Shown here one piece after another: positions 7,800-15,327 of a stretch of DNA of 40,645 nt (position 1 is its first letter; the number at the start of each line of letters is the position of its first letter). This DNA is from Bdellovibrionales bacterium (lineage in GTDB: Bacteria > Bdellovibrionota > Bdellovibrionia > Bdellovibrionales > JAKFYE01). The stretch lies in contig JAKFYE010000040.1 in NCBI GenBank assembly GCA_021731045.1, positions 1 through 40,645 on the forward strand, written 5' to 3'. A program made the translations under genes and the position numbers. The notes under the pieces are model-generated. The model was not told the DNA's origin. It ran no database searches and saw only the letters and a program-made list of their open reading frames with translations.

Positions 7800-8801
7800 A
7801 TGAAACGTTTATTACTAAGTGTCATTTTAGCGACGGGAGTTTTTGCGCAGGCTGGAACGGTAGATTCCAAAATCTTTTCGTTCAATGGATCAAAACCACA
7901 AGATGATTTTGTTCTTAACGCCGAAAAAACACATACCGAATATCGCACAGAAGTAATCAATAAAACATGTTATCGCGATGAGTTTATTGGTTATGTTCGC
8001 CAATGTGAAACTCGCTACGAAACGCGCTGTCATATTGTTCGTGAATGTCAAATTGTGAATGGGAATCGTCAATGTTGGGATCGCCAAGTGTGCGAACAAT
8101 ATCCTCAAACATATTGCTACGATGTTCCTCAGTACCGAACAGTTGCGTACGCGTGCCAAGAGACTATTTCTGTTCCTTACTCGGTCAAAGACTATGATGT
8201 GCAAGCGACGGTCAAAGTTATTTACGGAGCTCTACCTGCAGGTTTAAGCGCAAACGAAGGATTTAAAGTTGAACTCTTAGGAGATCAAGTGAGTTTGACG
8301 GCGCGAAATGCAAAATCCAATCTTTTGATTTTCGCAGATGTTCAATCGCATGAAAACTTAGCCGGAACTCTTAAAACTATGGATGTGACGTACACATTAA
8401 GATTTATGAGTCTTGCAGATGTTGCGGGTCCGCTCAGTGCCGAACCTACAAATTTCATCCTGACAAATAACGAAAATTTGACTTGGGATACAAAAGCGTT
8501 AGCTCGTCCTGATTTGTTCAGCGTGCACCTTGAGATTAAAAAATCAAAAACTTTTGGTGATAAGGTCGTTGTGGATCAGTTGTTGCCAGCAACAGCTTTT
8601 GATATGACGACTTTGGGTTCGACCACTCGTTTTGCTACGACTCTGACTGAAGCCGGTTTAGCGGCTTCTGATCGTGAAGAGGGCAAATACAAAGTTTACG
8701 TCACCCTCGAAGCCAATATCGACAGCGCGAAACTTATTAACCCTTCAAACCTTCCAAAAGAATTATCTATCGAAGGTGAAGGCAAATTTAAACTTCCGTA
8801 A
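7800..8801 (+). CDS. Secreted Cys-rich protein, tandem paralog 1
   Basis: A 333-residue protein of unrecognised family. The open frame extends upstream to 7701, but the ATG at 7800 follows a strong AGGAGG site and gives a classical signal peptide (M-K-R-L-L-L-S-V... A-Q-A), so this start is chosen. The N-terminal third is a Cys-rich module with about ten Cys, aromatic and charged residues, including the segment I-V-N-G-N-R-Q-C shared with its neighbour. The rest looks beta-rich, with K-V-E-L-L-G-D-Q-V and A-K-S-N-L-L-I. It aligns along its whole length with the protein at 9031, ending in the shared S-A-K-L-I-N-P-S-N-L-P-like segment. It is probably periplasmic or cell-surface with several disulfides. 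A rho-independent terminator follows at 8822. Confidence 0.88.
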   Translation: MKRLLLSVILATGVFAQAGTVDSKIFSFNGSKPQDDFVLNAEKTHTEYRTEVINKTCYRDEFIGYVRQCETRYETRCHIVRECQIVNGNRQCWDRQVCEQYPQTYCYDVPQYRTVAYACQETISVPYSVKDYDVQATVKVIYGALPAGLSANEGFKVELLGDQVSLTARNAKSNLLIFADVQSHENLAGTLKTMDVTYTLRFMSLADVAGPLSAEPTNFILTNNENLTWDTKALARPDLFSVHLEIKKSKTFGDKVVVDQLLPATAFDMTTLGSTTRFATTLTEAGLAASDREEGKYKVYVTLEANIDSAKLINPSNLPKELSIEGEGKFKLP

Positions 8802-8821
8802 ATTTAAATAAATCTAAAATT

Positions 8822-8851
8822 AAAAAAGGGCGCATTCTGCGCCCTTTTTTT
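8822..8851 (+). terminator. Rho-independent terminator
   Basis: A seven-base stem GGGCGCA/TGCGCCC with a TTC loop, flanked by A6 before and T7 after, 20 bases downstream of the stop of the first Cys-rich paralog. Confidence 0.93.
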
Positions 8852-9030
8852 ATCTGAGCCAATTCGATTTCTCTCATAAGTCCCTCTCAAAATGATTTTT
8901 AAATCTTTCTGACACCACTCTGAATGGTCTTGTCATTGCACAAGCAGAATCCGTGGTGACACTTTGGTAATTTTTTTGATTCAGAAAAGTATCAAAAGTG
9001 ATCCATTAAAAAATAAACCGGGGAGGATTT

Positions 9031-10098
9031 ATGAAAAACAAAATGAAGGCTATGGCTATCGTTGCATTACTTGCAACGACAGCATATGCCGCAAAGACAG
9101 ATGTTCGAGTGATTGAATTAAGCAACGCAAAACCAGAGGAGACGGTCGCTTTAAGAGTCGATACGTATCGAACGGAGTACAAATCAGAATTCGTTCAGCG
9201 TACGTGTTCAAACCAAGTGTGTTCAGGCACGGTTCAAGAGTGTCATACTGAATCAACGCCTCAATCGTGTTATTCAGTTCCGTCTTCAGGAAGTTGTCAT
9301 GAAGATCGCTCATGTGAAATTATAAATGGACAACGCGAATGTACGGTTTCAACCGTGTGTAGCGGTGGAGGTTACGAAGAAGTTTGCAGTGGTGGTGGCT
9401 ACCAAGAAGTTTGCTCGAGCGTTCCGAATTGTCATCTCGAATACTACGATTGCAGCGGCTACGAAAATGTTCCGTACGAAGTTTTAGATCACAAAACAGA
9501 AGCCAATGTTCGCGTTGTTATGAAGGACATTGCTCCAGGCTTAACTTTGAAAGAAAAATTCAATGTCAACTTAGTGGGAGACTCTGTTCAAGTTACGACT
9601 CAATTGACAAAATCAAACGCTCTTATTTTAGGAGTTCTGTCACAAAAAGACGGAATGGTGGGCGGAGTAAACAAGATCGATGCCGTGATGACTATGAAAG
9701 CGATTTCATTAGTTGAAGCCACTGCACTTTTAACTGGCGGTATGAAAGCCGTAGAAATTGTAAATGGTATTTTGACCATTGAGACAAAGGTGGGAACTAA
9801 AAACCCAGAACTCTTTAGCCTCGATATTTCGGTTATCAATCGTAAAGCTGCTGGAGAACCCGTCGTCGCGAGCGGAAATCTTTCGTTGTTAAACGCAAAG
9901 CCGGTTGCAATGGGCTCAAAAGTCAGATGGCAGATCGATTTAAAAGATATCGGTCTTGAGTGGACACAATTACCTTCAGGTAAGTACAAGGCTGAGATCA
10001 TTTTAGGTTCTAGCCTCGACAGTTCAAAAATTATTAATCCTGGTTCCGTGCCGCAATTATCGCCGGATGAAGATTCAGTAAAGTTTGAAATTAAATAG
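9031..10098 (+). CDS. Secreted Cys-rich protein, tandem paralog 2
   Basis: A 355-residue paralog of the 7800 gene. It has a Sec-type signal peptide (M-K-N-K-M-K-A-M... A-Y-A) and a good GGGGAGGA ribosome-binding site. Its Cys-rich module is longer than its neighbour's and contains a small internal duplication (C-S-G-G-G-Y-E-E-V followed by C-S-G-G-G-Y-Q-E-V) plus the shared I-I-N-G-Q-R-E-C segment. The following beta-rich region matches the neighbour through F-N-V-N-L-V-G-D-S-V and T-K-S-N-A-L-I to D-S-S-K-I-I-N-P-G-S-V-P. No enzyme motif is visible. The terminator between the genes suggests separate transcription units. Surface adhesion, envelope structure or secreted decoy are all possible; the sequence does not decide. 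Confidence 0.88.
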   Translation: MKNKMKAMAIVALLATTAYAAKTDVRVIELSNAKPEETVALRVDTYRTEYKSEFVQRTCSNQVCSGTVQECHTESTPQSCYSVPSSGSCHEDRSCEIINGQRECTVSTVCSGGGYEEVCSGGGYQEVCSSVPNCHLEYYDCSGYENVPYEVLDHKTEANVRVVMKDIAPGLTLKEKFNVNLVGDSVQVTTQLTKSNALILGVLSQKDGMVGGVNKIDAVMTMKAISLVEATALLTGGMKAVEIVNGILTIETKVGTKNPELFSLDISVINRKAAGEPVVASGNLSLLNAKPVAMGSKVRWQIDLKDIGLEWTQLPSGKYKAEIILGSSLDSSKIINPGSVPQLSPDEDSVKFEIK

Positions 10099-10110
10099 AA
10101 ACCAAAAAGA

Positions 10111-10138
10111 AAAAGCCCGGATTTTTATCCGGGCTTTT
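10111..10138. terminator. Strong bidirectional terminator
   Basis: A twelve-base stem AAAAGCCCGGAT/ATCCGGGCTTTT with a T4 loop lies between convergent genes. The A and T runs make it usable in both directions. Confidence 0.93.
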
Positions 10139-10152
10139 TAAGAGAACATACA

Positions 10153-10179
10153 GAGAGGCCAGCTTTCGCTGGACCCCTC
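10153..10179 (-). terminator. Second hairpin between convergent genes
   Basis: CCAGC/GCTGG around a TTTC loop, extended by GG/CC and GAG/CTC with single bulges. It lies just past the stop of the minus-strand gene at 10188 and has no T-run, so it may be an RNA-end stabiliser or an accessory to the stronger terminator next to it. Confidence 0.4.
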
Positions 10180-10187
10180 GTCATCAA

Positions 10188-10823
10188 TTATTCCATAAAA
10201 TCAGGATTTATAACGGCGACTTCTTTTTCAGATTTTTTTCCGGAAAGATCTTTGTCACCAAAGTCATTCTCAGACTTGAGATCTGCAACTTTTAAAATGT
10301 TTTCGGCCATTTGACTTGGAGATTCTTGAATGTTCATACCTTCAAGACGAGCGTAACTTTTAAAACTGTCAGAAATTTCGAGGTTTTCGTTACGAATGGC
10401 TTCGAGAGTTGCTTTATATTTTGATGCGGAAGGCTTAATTTCAGAAAGCAAGTTTTCTAAAATGATGTAGTCGGTCGCCTTGCTTAAATTTGTGCTTTGA
10501 GATTTAAAATCTGCAATCGCAGCTTCGGCAACTTTTTGCACCGAGAGAAGAAAAAAAGCTTCAGGGAGTTGAACTTGAAGTTGTCCAAAAAGTGCAGAAC
10601 GTTTGCCATCAGAATTGCGTCGGCTTAGAAGAATTTCTATAGCTTCACGAACTTTTGGTTCTCGCTCAACATCATCAATAATATTGGTGCCGCTGGCTTT
10701 TAAAAGCAGAATGTCCATTTCTCGGTAGTCTTTTAACGCTAGGTCTTTGTACGAATACGTTGATGCTTGCGCAACGTTTGCTACCAACACGAAACACGCC
10801 ACGATCCACTTTTGTGCTGTCAT
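10188..10823 (-). CDS. Secreted hypothetical protein, helical
   Basis: A 211-residue protein that I do not recognise. It has a clear Sec signal peptide (basic start, hydrophobic core, A-Q-A-S near residue 20). The mature part is largely helical and charged, with a segment rich in Ser, Lys and Glu near the C-terminus and no Cys in the mature chain. There is no catalytic motif. It is convergent with the Cys-rich paralog and has its own upstream region of about 200 bases, so it is probably monocistronic and periplasmic. Confidence 0.78.
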   Translation of the reverse strand: MTAQKWIVACFVLVANVAQASTYSYKDLALKDYREMDILLLKASGTNIIDDVEREPKVREAIEILLSRRNSDGKRSALFGQLQVQLPEAFFLLSVQKVAEAAIADFKSQSTNLSKATDYIILENLLSEIKPSASKYKATLEAIRNENLEISDSFKSYARLEGMNIQESPSQMAENILKVADLKSENDFGDKDLSGKKSEKEVAVINPDFME

Positions 10824-10868
10824 TTTAGGGCACTCCTTTAACGCATTTTGGCCGTATTTTAAGCCCTA

Positions 10869-11005
10869 ATATCAATACATTTGATATGAGCTTAGGTTTG
10901 GCCAATTCAAGCTATTAAAAGCAAGAAAAGTTCCATAATTAATGAGGGTGGGTTTATTTCCTCAGTTGCCTATTTCTAAGATGAACTCTAGCTTTTGATA
11001 TGAGC
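10869..11005. promoter_or_regulatory. Palindrome and repeated TTTGATATGAGC upstream of the Nudix operon
   Basis: ATATCAA-N5-TTGATAT forms a palindrome at 10869-10887. The 12-mer TTTGATATGAGC occurs at 10880-10891 and again at 10994-11005, 114 bases apart, between the divergent secreted-protein gene and the Nudix operon. It could be an operator pair, but no known regulator site is recognised. Confidence 0.35.
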
Positions 11006-11039
11006 CTTTATAGAATCATGAGTTTATTAGGGAGCAAAT

Positions 11040-11585
11040 GTGAGCAAGTGGAAAACTCTCGAAACCCATACCATTTTTAAAAACCAATGGTTCGATATTA
11101 AAGAAAATAAAGTGCAAGTGACAGACGAGCTTGCGATTGAAGGTGTAGTCACTTTAAGTTTCCCGGATTGGGTCAATATTATTCCACTCGACGAAAAACA
11201 AAATATCTTGCTGGAGAAAAATTATCGTCATGGGCTCGGTCAGGTCATGATTGAAACGCCTTCGGGCTCGATGGAGTTAACCGATAAATCACCAATGGAG
11301 GCGGCACGTCGTGAGCTCTATGAAGAAACTGGTTACGCCGCAGGTAAGCTCGTACTTTTAGGTAAATCTGCTGCCAATGCCCAGCTTCAAACAAATTCTG
11401 TCTATCATTATTTAGCCTTAGACTGCCGTTTGGTGAGTCAACCTAAGCCCGAGATTGAGGGGGTCATTGAATTTTGGCTTGAACCTTTTGATAAAATACT
11501 CGAGCGAATTCAAAAATCTGAGATTACAAATTCCTACATTGTCGAAGGCTTACTTCGCGCGTATACGTATTTAAATAAAAAGTAG
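11040..11585 (+). CDS. Nudix hydrolase (ADP-ribose-pyrophosphatase type)
   Basis: A 181-residue Nudix-fold pyrophosphohydrolase, most like ADP-sugar pyrophosphatases. The Nudix helix is clear as R-E-L-Y-E-E-T-G-Y, preceded by P-S-G-S-M-E-L-T-D-K-S-P-M-E-A-A-R. The loop before the helix has one extra residue and Asp where Glu is usual, so the box is slightly non-canonical, but the metal-binding R-E-x-x-E-E core is intact. It starts with GTG at 11040 after AGGGAGC; that GTG overlaps an ATG-TGA pair (ATGTGA). A ROK kinase follows after 6 bases and YgfZ overlaps that, so the three form one operon. A sugar-nucleotide turnover role is suggested by the ROK neighbour (inference). Confidence 0.88.
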   Translation: MSKWKTLETHTIFKNQWFDIKENKVQVTDELAIEGVVTLSFPDWVNIIPLDEKQNILLEKNYRHGLGQVMIETPSGSMELTDKSPMEAARRELYEETGYAAGKLVLLGKSAANAQLQTNSVYHYLALDCRLVSQPKPEIEGVIEFWLEPFDKILERIQKSEITNSYIVEGLLRAYTYLNKK

Positions 11586-11591
11586 GATTTC

Positions 11592-12521
11592 ATGAGTTAT
11601 CGGGTTGGTTTTGATATTGGTGGAACTAAAATCGAAGCTGCGTTGTTGCGTTTTACCGATTCTACATTTGAGGTAATATTTCGACGTCGTGTTCCTACTG
11701 ATCGTGAAAAAGGGTATGCCTCTATTCTTGAAAAAATCAAATCTCTCTACCACCAAGTTTTAGAACATCTTCCGGAAAACTCTAAAATAGAAAGCGTGGG
11801 GCTGGGTTTGCCGGGCTCTATAGACCCCAAAACTCATGTTATGCATAACGGAAATACCAATGCGTTTGTGGGTCAAAATTTAAAAAAAGATTTTACCGAA
11901 ATATTCTCTGGAATATCTAAAATTAAATGGGCAAATGATGCCAATTGTTTTGCTTTGGCAGAAGCTCGTTACGGCGTAGGCTTAGAACATGAGAAATCTC
12001 ATCCTGGGGCTATAGCGGTCGGAATTATTTTAGGGACGGGCTGCGGTGGAGGTCTCATCATTGGGGATCACTTTATCGAAGGAAAAAACGGAGCCGCTGG
12101 AGAAATTGGACATACGATATTAATTCCGAACGGACGTCCGTGCTTTTGTGGTCGCCGAGGTTGCGCCGAAACTTATATTTCAGGAACAGGATTAGAAATC
12201 GAATACTCGGAAGTCTCTGGAAAGCCTTTGGGAGCTTCTAACAGTATAAACGTTTTTGAAAAAGCAAATGCTGGTGAGGCCTTCGCAAAAATCGCTATTT
12301 TAAATTACAAGCAGCATTTGGCGGAATTTTTAGCAAATATGACAAATATTTTTGATCCTGACTATTTTGTTTTAGGTGGTGGAGTCAGCCAACAAGCTTC
12401 TATCTATGAAGGCCTTGAAAAAACAATTAGATCTCAAAGATTGATTCCGGTGGAATCCCCTCGAGTTTATCAAAATAAACTTGGCGATTCTGCGGGTGTT
12501 ATTGGAGCTGCATTGCTATGA
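11592..12521 (+). CDS. ROK-family sugar kinase
   Basis: A 309-residue ATP-dependent sugar kinase. The ATP phosphate-binding loop D-I-G-G-T-K is at 8-13, the catalytic Asp is about 116 in N-D-A-N, and the second phosphate motif is L-G-T-G-C-G-G-G (148-154). The ROK zinc signature is His174 with C-F-C-G-R-R-G-C (Cys184, 186, 191) followed by A-E-T-Y. Members phosphorylate glucose, fructose, N-acetylglucosamine or N-acetylmannosamine; the substrate cannot be fixed here, although the E-x-G-H motif fits glucokinase or N-acetylhexosamine kinases. Its TGA overlaps the ATG of the downstream YgfZ gene (ATGA). Confidence 0.92.
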   Translation: MSYRVGFDIGGTKIEAALLRFTDSTFEVIFRRRVPTDREKGYASILEKIKSLYHQVLEHLPENSKIESVGLGLPGSIDPKTHVMHNGNTNAFVGQNLKKDFTEIFSGISKIKWANDANCFALAEARYGVGLEHEKSHPGAIAVGIILGTGCGGGLIIGDHFIEGKNGAAGEIGHTILIPNGRPCFCGRRGCAETYISGTGLEIEYSEVSGKPLGASNSINVFEKANAGEAFAKIAILNYKQHLAEFLANMTNIFDPDYFVLGGGVSQQASIYEGLEKTIRSQRLIPVESPRVYQNKLGDSAGVIGAALL

Positions 12522-13417
12522 GCGCATTAAGTATTATTGCGCGAACGGATCTATCGTGTCTTCGGATTGGCGGGCGAGATCGTCAGGATTTTTTAAATCG
12601 TCTTTGCTCGCAAAAAATTGTTTCAAATCAAAACGGAGACGTCTTGCCGGCGGCTTTTTTAAATGCCAACGGCACCGTGGTCGCACTCTTTCATCTGTGG
12701 TTTCGTCAGACTGATATTATTTTAATTTGTAAAAAGAGTTTAGAAGACAGAATTCTTAAATTTATTAATGACTTTCATTTTGGTGAAGATCTCATTTGTG
12801 AAAAATGGGCGGAACCTAAAATTGCGGAGCTACGACAAAATCAATTTGCATTTGGCGCTCTAAAATCTGCCCAAATTATTAACGGCTACACAATTCTCCC
12901 CTTGGAATCCTGGAAAGTTATATCGAACCAAGATGAGATCCGTCGCGCTTACGCAGTGTTAGAAAGTGTGAGCGGCGATATTGCAAAAACATTTGGTGGC
13001 GAAATTTTAACGTCTTCTCAAGATTACGAACAACGAGTGCGAGCCGGCGTTCCCTCATTTCCGGAAGAAATCAAAGAGAGTAACATAATCCTTGAGGGCC
13101 CGTTTGAATCTTATGTTCATCGCAATAAAGGATGCTATCCGGGACAAGAAGTCGTGGAGCGAATTTATACTTACGGAAACGTAGCAAAAAAAATCATTTC
13201 ATTCGAATTAAAAGGCAAAATAGGTAGTTTTCAGACCTTAACAAATGGTGAAATTCAAGCTGAGGGTGTTGCGGTAGGCACTATTTTGTCTATAGCGAAG
13301 ACGCGAGAGGGCGCGATTGGTTTTGCCAGTATTAAGCGTCTTCCTCTCGAAAAAAAACAACGTCTTGAGGCTCTTGACTCGACTGGCTCATACGTTATTT
13401 TTTCATTGTCGACATAG
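12518..13417 (+). CDS. ygfZ: YgfZ/GcvT-like folate-binding protein
   Basis: A 299-residue protein of the YgfZ (IbaG/COG0354) family, which uses tetrahydrofolate and supports maintenance or assembly of certain Fe-S proteins such as MiaB and lipoyl synthase. The signature K-G-C-Y-P-G-Q-E is at 204-211 with the conserved Cys206, followed by V-V-E-R-I-Y-T-Y-G. The N-terminal D-R-Q-D-F-L-N-R-L fits the GcvT-like fold. It overlaps the ROK kinase stop by 4 bases and is cotranscribed. The Fe-S enzyme LipA is encoded about 1 kb downstream, which may be meaningful (inference). Confidence 0.9.
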   Translation: MSALSIIARTDLSCLRIGGRDRQDFLNRLCSQKIVSNQNGDVLPAAFLNANGTVVALFHLWFRQTDIILICKKSLEDRILKFINDFHFGEDLICEKWAEPKIAELRQNQFAFGALKSAQIINGYTILPLESWKVISNQDEIRRAYAVLESVSGDIAKTFGGEILTSSQDYEQRVRAGVPSFPEEIKESNIILEGPFESYVHRNKGCYPGQEVVERIYTYGNVAKKIISFELKGKIGSFQTLTNGEIQAEGVAVGTILSIAKTREGAIGFASIKRLPLEKKQRLEALDSTGSYVIFSLST

Positions 13418-13476
13418 AGCGTTTCTAGGCACAATGAATACTCACAAAAAAACAGCACCTATCCAGGAGGAGAGCT

Positions 13477-14256
13477 TTGAAAAATTTCACAATGATTTTA
13501 ACTGCGTTTTTCGCGTTGGCTTTAATTAGTTGCGCAAACAAGGACCAACTAAAGAAGACGCTCGAAAACAATCCTGACATCGTTATCAATGTGATTGAAA
13601 AGCACCCATTAAAATTTATGGAAGCTTTAAATACCGCTGCACAAAATGCACGTAAGCAACAGTTTGAAGAAGAAGAAAAAAAACAAGCCGCCGCAATGGA
13701 AGAAGAATACAAAAATCCTAAAGTGGCACAAATCGATGCTAAAAGAGCAATTTTTGGAAAGTCAGACGCGGCTATTACGATCGTAGAATATTCTGATTTT
13801 GAGTGCCCATTTTGCTCACGTGGCTACAAAACAGTAAAAGAAGTTGCAGAAAAATACGGAGATAAAGTTCGTGTCGTATTTAAGCATTTGCCTTTGGATT
13901 TTCATCCAACAGCAGAGCCTGCCGCTCGCTACTTCGAATCTGTTTTAATCTCGTCGGGCGTTGATAAGGCTGAAAAATTTCATGATTACGTTTTTGAAAA
14001 TCAAGAAAAACTAAAGGCCGGAAAAGAAAAATTTTTGGACGAAGCGGCTAAAAAAGCTGGAGCTGATGTAGCTAAAGTTAAAGCACTTATCGGTTCTGAA
14101 GAAGTGACAAAACGAATTGAAGCTGACAAAGCTGAAGCCGGAAAATTTGGCTTCTCGGGAACACCGGGCTTTTTGATCAATGGTGTTTCTTTAAAAGGTG
14201 CTTACCCTGCGAGTGAATTTGCTAAGATTATCGATAAACAACTTGCAACTAAGTAA
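13477..14256 (+). CDS. DsbA-like thioredoxin-fold lipoprotein
   Basis: A 259-residue envelope thiol oxidoreductase candidate. It begins with TTG at 13477 after a perfect AGGAGGAG site. The signal peptide ends in L-I-S-C, so Cys19 is the lipid attachment point. A charged, probably coiled-coil linker (about 22-82, Glu/Lys/Gln-rich) leads to a thioredoxin-like domain with the active site E-C-P-F-C (Cys110, Cys113), an inserted helical subdomain, and the cis-Pro loop G-T-P-G-F near residue 228. This is the Thioredoxin_4 / DsbA-DsbG arrangement. It may form or isomerise disulfides in the Cys-rich secreted proteins encoded nearby (inference). A strong terminator follows. Confidence 0.9.
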   Translation: MKNFTMILTAFFALALISCANKDQLKKTLENNPDIVINVIEKHPLKFMEALNTAAQNARKQQFEEEEKKQAAAMEEEYKNPKVAQIDAKRAIFGKSDAAITIVEYSDFECPFCSRGYKTVKEVAEKYGDKVRVVFKHLPLDFHPTAEPAARYFESVLISSGVDKAEKFHDYVFENQEKLKAGKEKFLDEAAKKAGADVAKVKALIGSEEVTKRIEADKAEAGKFGFSGTPGFLINGVSLKGAYPASEFAKIIDKQLATK

Positions 14257-14276
14257 TTCTAAAACTCAATCCTGAC

Positions 14277-14307
14277 AAAAAGGCTAAGTGAATCACTTAG
14301 CCTTTTT
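14277..14307 (+). terminator. Rho-independent terminator
   Basis: A ten-base stem AGGCTAAGTG/CACTTAGCCT with an AAT loop, flanked by A-run and T5. It separates the DsbA-like gene from the lipA operon. Confidence 0.94.
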
Positions 14308-14385
14308 ATTTAGGCTCATGAGACTCCGAGTGCTGCGCCGCGATGGCTTGCCAATTTGGTCTAACAGAACTAGAAAAGAGACTAA

Positions 14386-15309
14386 ATGTCGAACACAGAA
14401 CAAAGAGTCCCAAAACCGAGCTGGCTAAAAGTGCGCGCCCCTTCTGGCGAAAAGTATTTAGAAATTAAAAACATGTTGGGTGAGCTCAAGCTCGCAACAG
14501 TTTGCCAAGAAGCGAAATGTCCTAACATCGCCGAATGTTGGTCAGGTGGAACCGCCACATTTATGTTGATGGGTGAAGTGTGCACTCGAGGTTGTCGTTT
14601 TTGTGCAGTTAAAACAGGTAATCCTCGCGGAAAAATCGATACGGAAGAACCACAAAAAGTTGGCTATGCGATTTCACAAATGAAATTAGATTACGTGGTG
14701 ATTACAAGCGTAGATCGCGATGATATGCCAGATCAAGGTGCAGACCATTTTGCGCGTACAATCCAGGTTATTAAACAACACAATCCACATTTAATTATCG
14801 AAGTTCTCACGCCTGATTTTAAAGGCGATTTATCTCTAGTAAAAAAAATCGTGGACGTTAAGCCAGACGTATTTGCACAAAATATTGAAACCGTCGAACG
14901 ACTCACAAAAAAAGTACGCGATCCGCGAGCGGGATACCAACAAACCATGAACGTTCTTAAAGGCGTTAAAGATATGGATCCAACTCGATATACAAAATCT
15001 TCAATTATGTTGGGTCTTGGTGAGACAGATGAAGAAGTGTTGCAAACTTTAAAAGATCTAAGGGCTGTGGGATGTGATGTGGTGACGTTTGGTCAATATT
15101 TGCAGCCCACTCCAAGACATCTTAAAGTCATAGAATACGTCACACCGGAAAAATTTAAAGAGTGGCAGACGGTTGCAGAAAACATGGGTTTTTTGTACGT
15201 CGCGAGCGGGCCTTTGGTGAGAAGCTCATATCGCGCGGGTGAGTTTTTTATGAAAGGTGTTATCGAAAAGCAACGCGCACAGATCACACCGACAGAAATT
15301 CAAATTTAA
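14386..15309 (+). CDS. lipA: Lipoyl synthase
   Basis: A 307-residue radical SAM enzyme that inserts two sulfurs into octanoyl groups on E2 or GcvH. Both Fe-S clusters are visible. The auxiliary-cluster motif C-Q-E-A-K-C-P-N-I-A-E-C is at 40-51, and the radical SAM motif C-T-R-G-C-R-F-C is at Cys66, 70 and 73. The C-terminal R-S-S-Y, which ligates the auxiliary cluster through Ser, is near 283. It is the first gene of the lipA-E2-E3-lipB operon, which holds both steps of protein lipoylation together with the lipoylated enzyme. Confidence 0.97.
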   Translation: MSNTEQRVPKPSWLKVRAPSGEKYLEIKNMLGELKLATVCQEAKCPNIAECWSGGTATFMLMGEVCTRGCRFCAVKTGNPRGKIDTEEPQKVGYAISQMKLDYVVITSVDRDDMPDQGADHFARTIQVIKQHNPHLIIEVLTPDFKGDLSLVKKIVDVKPDVFAQNIETVERLTKKVRDPRAGYQQTMNVLKGVKDMDPTRYTKSSIMLGLGETDEEVLQTLKDLRAVGCDVVTFGQYLQPTPRHLKVIEYVTPEKFKEWQTVAENMGFLYVASGPLVRSSYRAGEFFMKGVIEKQRAQITPTEIQI

Positions 15310-15327
15310 TTAAAAGGAGCATTAACC

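Noticed and set aside
9384-9716. Plus-strand open frame of 110 codons inside the second Cys-rich paralog
   Set aside because: It overlaps a well-supported secreted protein gene in another frame and is Arg/Ser-rich, a typical shadow.
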